From JANYBV01 sp043763155 (GTDB lineage: Bacteria; Pseudomonadota; Alphaproteobacteria; Rickettsiales; SXRF01): a stretch of DNA of 64,000 nt. A model generated the notes under the pieces. The model was not told where the DNA came from and did no database searches. It saw only the letters and a list, made by a program, of their open reading frames with translations. Of this stretch, positions 25,100 to 33,534 are shown in pieces (position 1 is the first letter of the stretch; each line of letters starts with the position of its first letter). A program made the translations under genes and the position numbers. Where the stretch lies: assembly GCA_043763155.1 (NCBI GenBank), contig JAYULW010000089.1, positions 15,965 through 79,964 of the forward strand, read 5' to 3'.

Positions 25100-25364
25100 C
25101 GGCGTCTTTGTCGTCGGCGTCTTTATCGGGGGCCATATTTACATCCACGCTGAACTCGAAATCCATCAGCTCGTCGGCGTGCACGCTCGCGGCGGCGATG
25201 TTTTGTTCCATGATCTTCTGGTGGAGTTCCTTGCGCAGGATGGTGGCCTCTTTGGGGAAAAGGAAGCCGAGTTTTACCGTCTTGCCGCGGACTTCGACCA
25301 CGGTAAGTTCGATGTTATTGTTAATGATAATCGATTCGCCGATTTTTCTTGTTAAATACAGCAT
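25086..25364 (-). CDS. csrA: CsrA-type RNA-binding regulator with acidic tail
   Basis: 92 residues, against about 61 for E. coli CsrA. The CsrA core is clear: MLYLTRKIGESIIINNNIELTVVEVRGKTVKLGFLFPKEATILRKELHQKI. The extra C-terminus is acidic (FEFSVDVNMAPDKDADDKDADGNK) and unusual. CsrA dimers bind GGA-containing mRNA leaders and repress translation, classically of flagellin. As first gene of a flagellar unit it probably regulates flagellar expression. No FliW antagonist is visible in the window. Confidence 0.9.
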   Translation of the reverse strand: MLYLTRKIGESIIINNNIELTVVEVRGKTVKLGFLFPKEATILRKELHQKIMEQNIAAASVHADELMDFEFSVDVNMAPDKDADDKDADGNK

Positions 25365-25533
25365 TCAGGCGAGTTTTCCACCCCTTGGCCAGCCCCATTT
25401 TATCCACAGTATTACTGACGCAAAATCCAGCGAAACGCAACGTTTATAAGTAAATAAGTGTAGTCTTTGGTGAGAAAGTAGGGTATCCTTACGATTAATG
25501 TAGGTAATTATTGCCGATCAAGGTGAGTTTACA

Positions 25534-25959
25534 ATGGATTTCGCGGCGCTGCCACTTTTCAACATCCTGAAAGCGAAGCTCAATTATGCTTCGGAGCGCC
25601 AATCCGTATTGGCCCAGAACGTGGCCAACGCCGACACCCCCGGTTATAAAGCAAAAGACGTGCAAATGCCCGACTTCGCCAAGATGATGGGCGGCATGGG
25701 CGGGCAATCGGCACAGAATTTGCCAATGGCAAGGACAAGCGCCGGGCATATTGCGCCGATGAGCAGCACGGGAAGCATGAAACTCATTAACCGCAAGATG
25801 ACCGACGAGCTGAACCCCAACGGGAACAACGTGGTGATCGAGGAAGAAATGTCTAAGATCGCGAAGAACCAGGGTGACTATACGACGGCGCTGAATTTAT
25901 ATTCCAAGACAATCTCCATGTTCAAGACTGCCATCGGCAGCGCGAGCGGCGGAGGATAA
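25534..25959 (+). CDS. flgB: Flagellar basal-body rod protein FlgB
   Basis: 141 residues. The conserved N-terminal rod motif KLNYASERQSVLAQNVANADTPGYKAKD and C-terminal TALNLYSKTISMFKTAIG are present. It forms the proximal rod between the MS ring and FlgC. AAGGTGAG precedes the ATG. First gene of the rightward flgB-flgC-fliE-fliQ-fliR-flhB unit; the 169-bp gap to csrA must hold divergent promoters. An Aer-like or sigma-54 promoter was not recognised there. Confidence 0.96.
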   Translation: MDFAALPLFNILKAKLNYASERQSVLAQNVANADTPGYKAKDVQMPDFAKMMGGMGGQSAQNLPMARTSAGHIAPMSSTGSMKLINRKMTDELNPNGNNVVIEEEMSKIAKNQGDYTTALNLYSKTISMFKTAIGSASGGG

Positions 25960-25971
25960 GGGAGTTAGGTT

Positions 25972-26379
25972 ATGAGTTTACAAGATACCATGATCATTTC
26001 GGCGGCCGGCATGCGCGCACAAAGCGACCGCCTGCGCGTGGTTGCCGAAAATATGGCCAACGCCAATTCCACCGCCACCACCCCCGACGGCACGCCCTAC
26101 CGCCGCAAAATCGTAATGTTCCAGAATGTGCTGAACAAGGAAATGGGCGTGGAGCAGGTAAAAGTGGTGAAGCGGGCGTATGACCCCTCGCCTTTCAACA
26201 TGAAATACGACCCCTCGCACCCGGCGGCGAATTCCGAAGGCTATGTGCAGTACCCGAACGTGAATACTATCGTGGAAATGATGGATATGCGCGAAGCGCG
26301 GCGCGGCTATGAGGCGAACCTGAACGTGGTGGAAGTGTCCAAGGCGATGCTGACCCAGACGTTAGCGCTGCTACGCTAG
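25972..26379 (+). CDS. flgC: Flagellar basal-body rod protein FlgC
   Basis: 135 residues. N-terminal motif GMRAQSDRLRVVAENMANANSTATTPDGTPYRRKIV and C-terminal NTIVEMMDMREARRGYEANLNVVEVSKAMLTQTLALLR are the rod-protein pair of helices. It follows flgB after 12 bases and assembles above FlgB in the rod. Confidence 0.97.
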   Translation: MSLQDTMIISAAGMRAQSDRLRVVAENMANANSTATTPDGTPYRRKIVMFQNVLNKEMGVEQVKVVKRAYDPSPFNMKYDPSHPAANSEGYVQYPNVNTIVEMMDMREARRGYEANLNVVEVSKAMLTQTLALLR

Positions 26380-26389
26380 GAGATAAACC

Positions 26390-26704
26390 ATGGTTGATAC
26401 GCTCAGTGCGGTAAACGCCTACCGAAACCAGATGAAGATGATGCAGGGCGCAACGCAGCCCAGCGACGACGATTCTGCGGGCAAATCTTCGTTTGCGACC
26501 ATGGTTGAGCAGGCTTTAGGCACAACCGTTGATGCGGTGAAGCACGGCGAAGCCACCGAAATGCAATCGCTGGCGGGCGGCAAGGTGGATCTTTCCGATT
26601 TGGTGACGGCGGTGGCGAACGCGGAACTCTCGCTTAGCACCGTGGTTGCGGTGCGCGACCGCGTGATCAACGCGTATAACGATATTATCCGGATGGCAAT
26701 TTAG
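26390..26704 (+). CDS. fliE: Flagellar hook-basal body protein FliE
   Basis: 104 residues. The C-terminal half VTAVANAELSLSTVVAVRDRVINAYNDIIRMAI is the FliE signature (normally TAVAEAELALQTVVAVRDRVVQAYQEIMRM). FliE links the MS ring to the rod. It starts ten bases after flgC with AGGAG upstream. Confidence 0.96.
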   Translation: MVDTLSAVNAYRNQMKMMQGATQPSDDDSAGKSSFATMVEQALGTTVDAVKHGEATEMQSLAGGKVDLSDLVTAVANAELSLSTVVAVRDRVINAYNDIIRMAI

Positions 26705-26779
26705 TTTCCTGTCGCCTTTTGCTTGCGCGGGCGATAGAGTGGGCCATCAATTCTTGGGCATCACCGGGGGGAGCCTGTA

Positions 26780-27046
26780 ATGGAAGCTAGCGAAGTCATT
26801 GACCTGATCCGGCAGGGCATTTATGTGCTTATCCTGATTTCTGCGCCGCTGATGCTGGTGGCGCTTGTTGTGGGTCTTGCCATTGCCATTGTGCAGGCGC
26901 TGACCCAGATTCAGGAATCCACCCTTACCTTCGTGCCCAAGGTGCTGGCCATGCTGATTACGCTCGCTATCACCCTGCCCTTCATGCTGCAGACACTCGT
27001 GGACTACACCAACAAGTTGCAGGACAAGATCGTGCATATTGAATAA
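26780..27046 (+). CDS. fliQ: Flagellar export gate protein FliQ
   Basis: 88 residues with two hairpin-forming membrane helices: YVLILISAPLMLVALVVGLAIAIVQALTQIQESTLTFVPKVLAMLITLAITLPFML. The VQALTQIQE motif is diagnostic. It assembles around FliP and FliR in the export gate. GGGGGGAGCC precedes the ATG. The 75-base gap after fliE may hold a secondary signal but none is evident. Confidence 0.96.
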   Translation: MEASEVIDLIRQGIYVLILISAPLMLVALVVGLAIAIVQALTQIQESTLTFVPKVLAMLITLAITLPFMLQTLVDYTNKLQDKIVHIE

Positions 27047-27055
27047 GGACGGGCC

Positions 27056-27817
27056 ATGTTTGCGCAGCTCCTTACCACCAATACTTTTAGCTTCCTGCTG
27101 ATTTTTTGTAGGGTTGGCTCGGCCATCATGCTGATGCCGGGGTTTGGGGAAATGTATGTAACCGTGCGGGCGCGCCTTTTTATCGCGGTGATGTTCAGCA
27201 TTGTGCTGACGACGGCGCTGCGGGAAATGCCTGCGGCACCCAGCACGGTTGGCGGGTTATTTTCGTTGATGCTGTGCGAGATCCTGATCGGGCTGATGCT
27301 TGGCGGCATTGCGCGCATGCTGATTTCAGGGGTGCATATCGCGGGGGGCATCATCGCGTACCAGTCCAGCCTTGCATCGGCGCTTACGGCCAATATCGCG
27401 GGGTTTTCGGGGCAGGACACGTCGGTGGGCAACCTGCTCAGCATGACGGCGATCGTGCTGATTTTTGCGACCGACCTGCACCATGTGATGCTGCGCAGCC
27501 TGATGGATAGTTACGGGGTGTTTGCGCCGGGGCAATGGCCGATGATGGAAGATGTGGCCAAACATGCGACCACCACGATGACGGCGACATTCCGCATCGC
27601 CATGCAGCTATCGGCGCCGCACCTTGTGGTGGGGATGATGCTGTATCTGGGTGCGGGTATCATTGCGCGCCTGATGCCCAACATCCAGATTTTCTTTATC
27701 ATGATGGCGCCGCAATTACTGATCAGCTTCTTTATCCTGATGATTACGTTTTCGGCCATTATGCTGTGGTATCTTGAGTACCTGAAAGCCGCGCTCGGCG
27801 GCTTTGTCAGCGGCTAG
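27056..27817 (+). CDS. fliR: Flagellar export gate protein FliR
   Basis: 253 residues, about six membrane segments. It contains FLLIFCRVGSAIMLMPGFGEMYVTVRARLFIAVMFSIVL near the N-terminus and GMMLYLGAGIIARLMPNIQIFFIMMAPQLLISFFIL near the C-terminus, both typical of FliR. It begins nine bases after fliQ and completes the FliPQR complex. Confidence 0.96.
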   Translation: MFAQLLTTNTFSFLLIFCRVGSAIMLMPGFGEMYVTVRARLFIAVMFSIVLTTALREMPAAPSTVGGLFSLMLCEILIGLMLGGIARMLISGVHIAGGIIAYQSSLASALTANIAGFSGQDTSVGNLLSMTAIVLIFATDLHHVMLRSLMDSYGVFAPGQWPMMEDVAKHATTTMTATFRIAMQLSAPHLVVGMMLYLGAGIIARLMPNIQIFFIMMAPQLLISFFILMITFSAIMLWYLEYLKAALGGFVSG

Positions 27818-27825
27818 GGGGATTC

Positions 27826-28896
27826 GTGGCAGACGGCGAAGACCAGGAACAAAAAACAGAACAACCGACCCAAAAGCGGCTCGATGAGGCGCTGAAAAAA
27901 GGCAACGTGCCTATTTCAAAGGAGGTTGCGAATTTCTTCATCCTTACCGTGCTTGCGGCAACCGTTTCGTGGTACACGCCGGGCATGGTGCGCGAAACGG
28001 GGGCGCTGCTTACACCATTCCTGGCGGATGCGGATAGCCTGCCCACCGACGTTACGGGCATGGGGCAAATGTTCAAACACCTGATTTTCGGCAGCATAGG
28101 TATTATCGCCATGCCGATGATGATGGCGATTGCAGCCGTTCTGGGCGCGGCGTTTTTGCAAAACGGGTTTGTGGTGTCGTCGGAGCCGATCATGCCGAAG
28201 CTGTCGCGGCTTTCGCCGCTTGAGGGCGTGAAGCGCATGTTCTCGACCAAGTCGGTGATTGAGCTGATCAAGAGCCTGATCAAGGTCGCGCTGGTGGGGT
28301 ATGTGGGGTTTTTGGCGGTTTACCCGGAACTTTCCAAGGTGAAGCGCCTGCCCAACAGCACAACGGAAGCCATGCTTGCCTTCTTGCTGATGCTTGCGTC
28401 GCGCATGACGCTGGGGGTGGCGATTGCCATGTTCCTGATCGCCATTTTAGATACGGTGTATCAGCGGTTTCAGTATTTTAAGGGCCTGCGCATGACGCGG
28501 CAGGAAATCCGAGACGAATATAAGCAGGCCGAAGGCGATCCGATGGTGAAGCAGCGCCTGCGGCGTATTCGCATGGAGCGGGCGAAAAACCGGATGATGA
28601 CCAACGTGCCCAAGGCCGATGTGGTGATCACCAACCCGACGCATTTTGCCGTGGCGCTGCGCTATGAATCGGCGACGATGAAAGCGCCGACTGTGGTTGC
28701 TAAAGGGCAAGACCTTATTGCTTTGAAAATACGCGAAATTGCGACTGAAAACCAGATTCCTATCGTGGAGAATGCGCCACTGGCGCGGGCGTTGTTTGCG
28801 GCGGCGGAAATTGACCAGGAAATCCCCACGGCGCATTACGAAGCGGTGGCAAAAATCATCTCCTATGTTTACACGCTTAAGGGGCGCAGGGGTTAA
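27826..28896 (+). CDS. flhB: Flagellar export switch protein FlhB
   Basis: 356 residues, starting at GTG eight bases after fliR. The N-terminus EDQEQKTEQPTQKRLDEALKKGNVPISKEV is the standard FlhB cytosolic start. Four membrane helices follow. The C-terminal domain has the autocleavage motif ADVVITNPTHFAVALRYES (N/PTH), the substrate-specificity switch. Length matches the family (about 355-380). A short paralogue of its C-terminus, flhX, lies in the divergent operon. Confidence 0.97.
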   Translation: MADGEDQEQKTEQPTQKRLDEALKKGNVPISKEVANFFILTVLAATVSWYTPGMVRETGALLTPFLADADSLPTDVTGMGQMFKHLIFGSIGIIAMPMMMAIAAVLGAAFLQNGFVVSSEPIMPKLSRLSPLEGVKRMFSTKSVIELIKSLIKVALVGYVGFLAVYPELSKVKRLPNSTTEAMLAFLLMLASRMTLGVAIAMFLIAILDTVYQRFQYFKGLRMTRQEIRDEYKQAEGDPMVKQRLRRIRMERAKNRMMTNVPKADVVITNPTHFAVALRYESATMKAPTVVAKGQDLIALKIREIATENQIPIVENAPLARALFAAAEIDQEIPTAHYEAVAKIISYVYTLKGRRG

Positions 28897-29142
28897 GGGG
28901 TGCGATTGGGTTTGGGGGTTGCCCCTTAAGCTGCTTTTTCCCGCCGTTGGCGGATATGCGCTTAAGCGCCGCGCTTAGCTTGCGCGCCTCAATGGCGCTA
29001 GTCGTCGTTTAGGACTCCTCCGTGGTGGTTGTGCCGCCTGTGTGGCGGTGCTGGCTGGATAGCTAAAAACCTGTTGTTATTTTCCCCTAGATTCATCATG
29101 TTAGGGTAGCGCGTAGCCCTTATACGGTTTTGATCATTCCTG

Positions 29143-30177
29143 ATGCCCATACGATATAGCGATTTCAAAAAGAGAAGCGAAAGCACGGCTGATTTCGTAG
29201 CGCGCAAATACGACCCCAGCCTGTTGAAGCTGATCTTGCTGTTTTTTGCGGCGCTGGCTATCGGCATTTCCATTACAGCGCTGCTGCTGCCGCCGCTATA
29301 CCTGATTATTTCGCTTACCGTGGTGATGGCGATTCTTGGTTCGTATGTGCTGCTGCAAATCCAGCGCACGCGCGACCTTGTGGTTTCAACGGAATACCAG
29401 AACGCCATGTTCGCCTCGGCCATTGGGTATAATTGCCGTTTTTGCATTATCATTAAGCGCGAGGGCGCGATTATTTACATGGACCCCGGCATTCAGCGAA
29501 TGTTCCCGGATTTGATTAAGGAGCGCCAGATTTCGCTTTCGCACCTGCTGAAACTTGGGCGGGTAAGCACGGTGGAGCGCGAAAAAATTCTCGATATGGT
29601 GCAGCGGGCGCAGTCGGAAACGACGGTGTTTGAAATGCGCTCGGCAGATAACCGGATTCATTCGCTGCTGCTTTCCGTGCAGCCGATTGTGCGGCCTGCG
29701 GGCTTTTTGCTGCTGCGCACGCGCGATTACACCGAGGACCAGCAGCGGGCGCATGCCGCCGTGCCGACCGCCGCGCAGCCACAGCAGCCGCCAAACCCGC
29801 TGCTCAATAAATCGAGCATCGCCATGTTCGCGCATATCATGGACCGGATGGACATGGGGCTGTACATGACCGATATGGGCGGCAACATGCTGTATGCCAA
29901 CCCGGTGCTGGAGAGCTGGCTGATGTTCCAGCCGGGCGATATTACGGTGGGCAACTTCACCATGCGCGACATTGTGCATGGGGTTTCGATGGCTGAAGCC
30001 CTGAATCCGGGCGATTTTGAGGGCGAACACTCCTTGCTCAAAAAGCAAGGCGGGCTGGTTAAAGCCTATATCAACCAGAAAATCATTTACGGCGACAACA
30101 ATAAGCCGCTAGGCTGCGTTGCGCTGATCACCAACATGATCGAGAGCGATTCGGAATTAAAAAAGAAATTATGGTAA
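29143..30177 (+). CDS. cckA: CckA N-terminal half: membrane and PAS domains
   Basis: 344 residues. Two membrane helices (about residues 25-45 and 50-65: LKLILLFFAALAIGISITALLLPPLYLIISLTVVMAILGSYVLL) are followed by two PAS domains, one starting YNCRFCIIIKREGAIIYMDPGIQRMF and one starting IAMFAHIMDRMDMGLYMTDMGGNMLYANPVL. Kinase domains are missing; they are encoded in the overlapping frame at 30171. The frame ends LKKKLW-stop, immediately after an A_AAA_AAG heptamer. A -1 shift there joins the two frames into an 869-residue protein of normal CckA architecture. Location after flhB is the conserved alphaproteobacterial cckA position. No clear Shine-Dalgarno sequence precedes the ATG. Confidence 0.85.
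   Translation: MPIRYSDFKKRSESTADFVARKYDPSLLKLILLFFAALAIGISITALLLPPLYLIISLTVVMAILGSYVLLQIQRTRDLVVSTEYQNAMFASAIGYNCRFCIIIKREGAIIYMDPGIQRMFPDLIKERQISLSHLLKLGRVSTVEREKILDMVQRAQSETTVFEMRSADNRIHSLLLSVQPIVRPAGFLLLRTRDYTEDQQRAHAAVPTAAQPQQPPNPLLNKSSIAMFAHIMDRMDMGLYMTDMGGNMLYANPVLESWLMFQPGDITVGNFTMRDIVHGVSMAEALNPGDFEGEHSLLKKQGGLVKAYINQKIIYGDNNKPLGCVALITNMIESDSELKKKLW
30159..30165 (+). promoter_or_regulatory. Candidate -1 frameshift slippery heptamer A_AAA_AAG
   Basis: In the upstream frame the codons are ttA AAA AAG, the same heptamer and phase as in E. coli dnaX. A -1 slip makes the next codon GAA at 30165, which enters the open downstream frame and gives LKKEIMVMNADTPP. Unshifted ribosomes stop at TAA 30175-30177. 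No strong downstream hairpin or upstream Shine-Dalgarno-like stimulator is evident. An alternative is a lost A from an A7 run by mutation or sequencing error. Confidence 0.5.
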
Positions 30178-31751
30178 TGAACGCAGACACCCCCCCAGAC
30201 CTCACGCTTGCCAGCTTTATTGAAAACTCCCCCATCGCGATTGTGGGCCTCGACACCGACGGCACCATCGTGCAGGGCAACCGGGCGTTTCATTCGCTGG
30301 CGCAGCAGACGCTGGAAGCGAAACTGCCCTTGCCGTTCGACGATTTGCTGACGTCTGCGAAAAAGGCCGAAGTGCAGGAGATGATTAAAAAAGCGCTTTC
30401 GGGCGATATCCCGCAGGATGCGCAGCATGTGGAGCTTACGCTTTCCAACGGGGTGGAGCTGATCGTTTCGGCGCTTATCAGCCCGTTTAATTCGCAGACA
30501 CGCGGCGGGCCGCTGATTATCCACCTGATTGATATCACCGAGCAGAAAAACCTTGAGCTGCGCTTTGCGCATTCGCAGAAGATGCAGGCTGTGGGCCAAC
30601 TTGCGGGCGGGGTGGCGCATGATTTCAACAATTTGCTCACCGCCATGATCGGGTTTTGCGATTTGCTGCTGATGCGTCATCCGGCGGGCGACCAGTCGTT
30701 TGCCGATATTATGCAGATCAAGCAAAACGCGAACCGGGCGGCGAATCTTGTGCGCCAGCTATTGGCGTTTTCGCGCAGGCAGACATTGCAGCCGAAGGTG
30801 CTGGATTTGACGGATGTGCTGGCGGAGCTTGCCAACCTGATCCGCCGCCTGATCGGGGAAAATATTGAGCTGAAGATGGTGCATGGCCGCGAAATCGGGC
30901 ATGTGCGGGCCGACCAGGGGCAGCTGGAACAGGTGCTGATCAATTTGGCGGTGAATGCGCGTGACGCGATGACGGGCGGGGGCGCACTCACCATTCGCAC
31001 CAGCCGCACCCTGATTGACCGGGCGCACCCCCTGCCCCGCGATTTGATGGCGCCTGCCGAAGAAGATTCCACGATTCCCAACGGCGAGTATGTGCTGGTG
31101 GAAGTGGTGGATAGCGGCACGGGCATTCCTAAAAATATCCTGACCAAGATTTTCGAGCCGTTCTTCTCGACCAAGGCGGTGGGCAGCGGCACGGGGCTGG
31201 GCCTTTCCACCGTGTATGGGATTATCAAACAGTCCGGCGGTTATGTGTATGTGGCGAGCAAGGAAGGTGAAGGCACGAATTTCAGCCTGTTCTTCCCAAG
31301 CGTTGCACCGCAGGAAGCAGCGGCGGCTGTGGCTGCCGATACGGCGGAAAAGTCGGAAAGCCATGTGACGGGCGACCTGACCGGCAAGGGTACAATTTTG
31401 CTGGTTGAGGACGAAACGCCGGTGCGTATTTTTGCCGCGCGGGCGCTGCGCAACAAGGGCTATACCATTCTTGAAGCTGATTGCGGCGAGACGGGCATTG
31501 AGCTGATGGAAAAGCATGGCACCGAGGTGGAAGTGATTGTGACCGACGTGATTATGCCGGGCATGAACGGGCCTACGATGATTGACAAGATCACGCCGCA
31601 ATATCCGAACGTGAAGGTGATCTTTATTTCGGGTTATGCGGAAGATATTTTCGTGAATAACTACGGCACGGAGCGCAGTTTCAACTTTTTGGCCAAGCCT
31701 TTTACATTGAAGCAGCTGGCCAGCAAAATTAAAGAAGTGCTTGGAAAATGA
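30171..31751 (+). CDS. cckA: CckA C-terminal half: PAS, histidine kinase, receiver
   Basis: 526 residues read from an internal ATG. A PAS domain (FIENSPIAIVGLDTDGTIVQGNRAF) leads into the HisKA domain with AVGQLAGGVAHDFNNLLTAMIGFCDLLL (His 150). The HATPase_c domain follows (VLINLAVNARDAM, GSGTGLGLSTVYGIIKQSGGYV), then a receiver with VIVTDVIMPGMNGP and final Lys in FLAKPF. The sequence between kinase boxes (FADIMQIKQNANRAANLVRQLLAFSRRQTLQPKVLDL) is characteristic of CckA, which phosphorylates ChpT and thereby CtrA. Without the upstream half it lacks the membrane anchor. It overlaps the upstream frame by seven bases and the ceramidase-like gene by four (ATGA). Confidence 0.93.
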   Translation: MVMNADTPPDLTLASFIENSPIAIVGLDTDGTIVQGNRAFHSLAQQTLEAKLPLPFDDLLTSAKKAEVQEMIKKALSGDIPQDAQHVELTLSNGVELIVSALISPFNSQTRGGPLIIHLIDITEQKNLELRFAHSQKMQAVGQLAGGVAHDFNNLLTAMIGFCDLLLMRHPAGDQSFADIMQIKQNANRAANLVRQLLAFSRRQTLQPKVLDLTDVLAELANLIRRLIGENIELKMVHGREIGHVRADQGQLEQVLINLAVNARDAMTGGGALTIRTSRTLIDRAHPLPRDLMAPAEEDSTIPNGEYVLVEVVDSGTGIPKNILTKIFEPFFSTKAVGSGTGLGLSTVYGIIKQSGGYVYVASKEGEGTNFSLFFPSVAPQEAAAAVAADTAEKSESHVTGDLTGKGTILLVEDETPVRIFAARALRNKGYTILEADCGETGIELMEKHGTEVEVIVTDVIMPGMNGPTMIDKITPQYPNVKVIFISGYAEDIFVNNYGTERSFNFLAKPFTLKQLASKIKEVLGK

Positions 31752-32401
31752 GCTTAGACAGCCTGCTCGCACCCATTGATAATTATTGCGAGCGGCTGGA
31801 TGTTGGGCTTTTGGCCGAGCCGCTGAACGCGGTGACGAATGCGGCGTTTTTGGTGGCGGCGTGGCTGCTGTTTAAGCGCTACCGGGCGCAAGGAGCCAAG
31901 GACCGCGAAGCCTTCTGGCTGATCCTTGAAGTTGCGGTGGTGGGGATTGGCAGTTTGCTGTTCCATACGTTTGCCAACCATTTGACCATGCTTGCGGACG
32001 TGATTCCGATTGCGGTGTTTGTACTCACCTATATATGGGTGGCGTTCCGGCGGCTTTTGCTGTGGGGCCGGGGACGCGCTTTGGCTGCCATGCTGGTGTT
32101 TATGTGTGTGGCGCCGATGATGAACGATGTGCCTAAGGAATGGGCGCTAAACGGGTCGGTTTCGTACCTGCCGTGCTTTGGGGTGCTGGTGATTTTGAGC
32201 GCGCAAATGCGCGGGCATTCGCAGCAGAAAATGCTGCTGGGCGCTGTGGGCGTGTTTACCATTTCGTTAAGTTTACGCAGTGTGGATATGCAGGTGTGCG
32301 ACCGCTTTCCTTGGGGCACGCATTTCCTGTGGCACACGCTGAACGGGATTCTTTTGTACCTGCTGGTTTCAGCGGTGCTGGCGGTACGTCCCACACGTTA
32401 A
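31748..32401 (+). CDS. Ceramidase-family (CREST) membrane protein
   Basis: 217 residues, about seven membrane helices. It carries the alkaline-ceramidase pattern: DNYCERL...EPLNAVTNAAFLVAAW at the start, GIGSLLFHTFANHLTMLADVIPI in the middle (Ser, His, Asp) and FPWGTHFLWHTLNGILLYLL at the end (two His). In CREST hydrolases these residues bind zinc and cleave an amide bond in a lipid. The lipid substrate here is unknown. ATGA overlap with cckA means translation is coupled to the kinase gene. Confidence 0.82.
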   Translation: MSLDSLLAPIDNYCERLDVGLLAEPLNAVTNAAFLVAAWLLFKRYRAQGAKDREAFWLILEVAVVGIGSLLFHTFANHLTMLADVIPIAVFVLTYIWVAFRRLLLWGRGRALAAMLVFMCVAPMMNDVPKEWALNGSVSYLPCFGVLVILSAQMRGHSQQKMLLGAVGVFTISLSLRSVDMQVCDRFPWGTHFLWHTLNGILLYLLVSAVLAVRPTR

Positions 32402-32489
32402 TCCGGCGAATTAATAAATATTTGCGTGCGCCTTAATTCCGTGTACATTGCTGGTAAGGATTTATTTACTTTAACATCAGAGGTGGGTC

Positions 32490-33524
32490 ATGGATAAAAA
32501 TAAAGCACTGGAAACCGCGCTCAGCCAGATCGAAAAGAATTTCGGCAAAGGCTCGATCATGAAGCTCGGCGACAACAAACTGGAAGCCATTGAAGCGACC
32601 TCCACCGGTTCGCTCGGCCTCGACCTTGCGCTTGGCGTGGGCGGGATTCCGCGTGGCCGTATCGTTGAAATTTTTGGCCCGGAAAGCTCCGGTAAAACCA
32701 CTCTCACCCTGCACCTCATCGCTGAAGCGCAGAAAAAGGGCGGCACGTGCGCGTTCATTGACGCGGAACACGCGATGGACCCCATTTATGCCAAGAAGCT
32801 TGGCGTGAACATTGACGATTTGCTGATCTCGCAGCCGGACACGGGCGAACAGGCGCTGGAAATCGCCGACACGCTGGTGCGCTCAGGCGCGATTGACGTG
32901 CTGGTTATTGACTCGGTGGCGGCACTGGTTCCCAAGGCGGAACTGGACGGCGAAATGGGCGATTCCCACATGGGCCTGCAGGCACGTTTGATGAGCCAGG
33001 CATTGCGCAAGCTCACGGGCAGCATCAGCCGCACCAACTGCACCATTATTTTCATCAACCAGATCCGCATGAAAATCGGCGTGATGTTCGGCAACCCTGA
33101 AACCACCACGGGCGGCAACGCGCTGAAATTCTATGCTTCGGTGCGCCTCGACATTCGCCGCATCGGCGCGATCAAGGAAAAGGAAGAAGTGATCGGCAAC
33201 CAGACCCGCGTGAAAGTGGTGAAGAACAAGGTGGCCCCGCCCTTCCGCCAAGTGGAATTCGATATCATTTACGGCGAAGGCATTTCCAAGACCGGCGAGC
33301 TGATTGATATGGGCGTGAAGGCTGGTATCGTGGAAAAATCGGGCTCTTGGTTCAGCTACAACAACCAGCGCATCGGCCAGGGCCGCGAAAATGCGAAGCA
33401 GTTCATGAAGGATAATCCGAAGCTTGCGGATGAAGTGGAAAAGAAGATTCGCGCCAATGCCAATGTCCTGACCGAAGTGCTTAAGGGCACCCCGGCGGAA
33501 ATGGCTGACGAAGACGCAGCGTAA
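32490..33524 (+). CDS. recA: Recombinase RecA
   Basis: 344 residues. Key motifs: Walker A GPESSGKTTL, the Glu of FIDAEHAMDP, Walker B VLVIDSVAALVP, and the DNA-binding loop region GDSHMGLQARLMSQALRKLTG. It catalyses strand exchange in recombination and triggers LexA cleavage. GAGGTG lies before the ATG. The 88-bp upstream gap contains no GTTC-N7-GTTC alphaproteobacterial LexA box that I can see. Position before alaS is conserved in the group. Confidence 0.98.
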   Translation: MDKNKALETALSQIEKNFGKGSIMKLGDNKLEAIEATSTGSLGLDLALGVGGIPRGRIVEIFGPESSGKTTLTLHLIAEAQKKGGTCAFIDAEHAMDPIYAKKLGVNIDDLLISQPDTGEQALEIADTLVRSGAIDVLVIDSVAALVPKAELDGEMGDSHMGLQARLMSQALRKLTGSISRTNCTIIFINQIRMKIGVMFGNPETTTGGNALKFYASVRLDIRRIGAIKEKEEVIGNQTRVKVVKNKVAPPFRQVEFDIIYGEGISKTGELIDMGVKAGIVEKSGSWFSYNNQRIGQGRENAKQFMKDNPKLADEVEKKIRANANVLTEVLKGTPAEMADEDAA

Positions 33525-33534
33525 GACTCCTGCA

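Noticed and set aside
25513..25520. GCCGATCA before flgB as a sigma-28 -10 element
   Set aside because: It overlaps the flgB ribosome-binding site, leaving no room for a transcript start, and no matching TAAA -35 element is at the right spacing.
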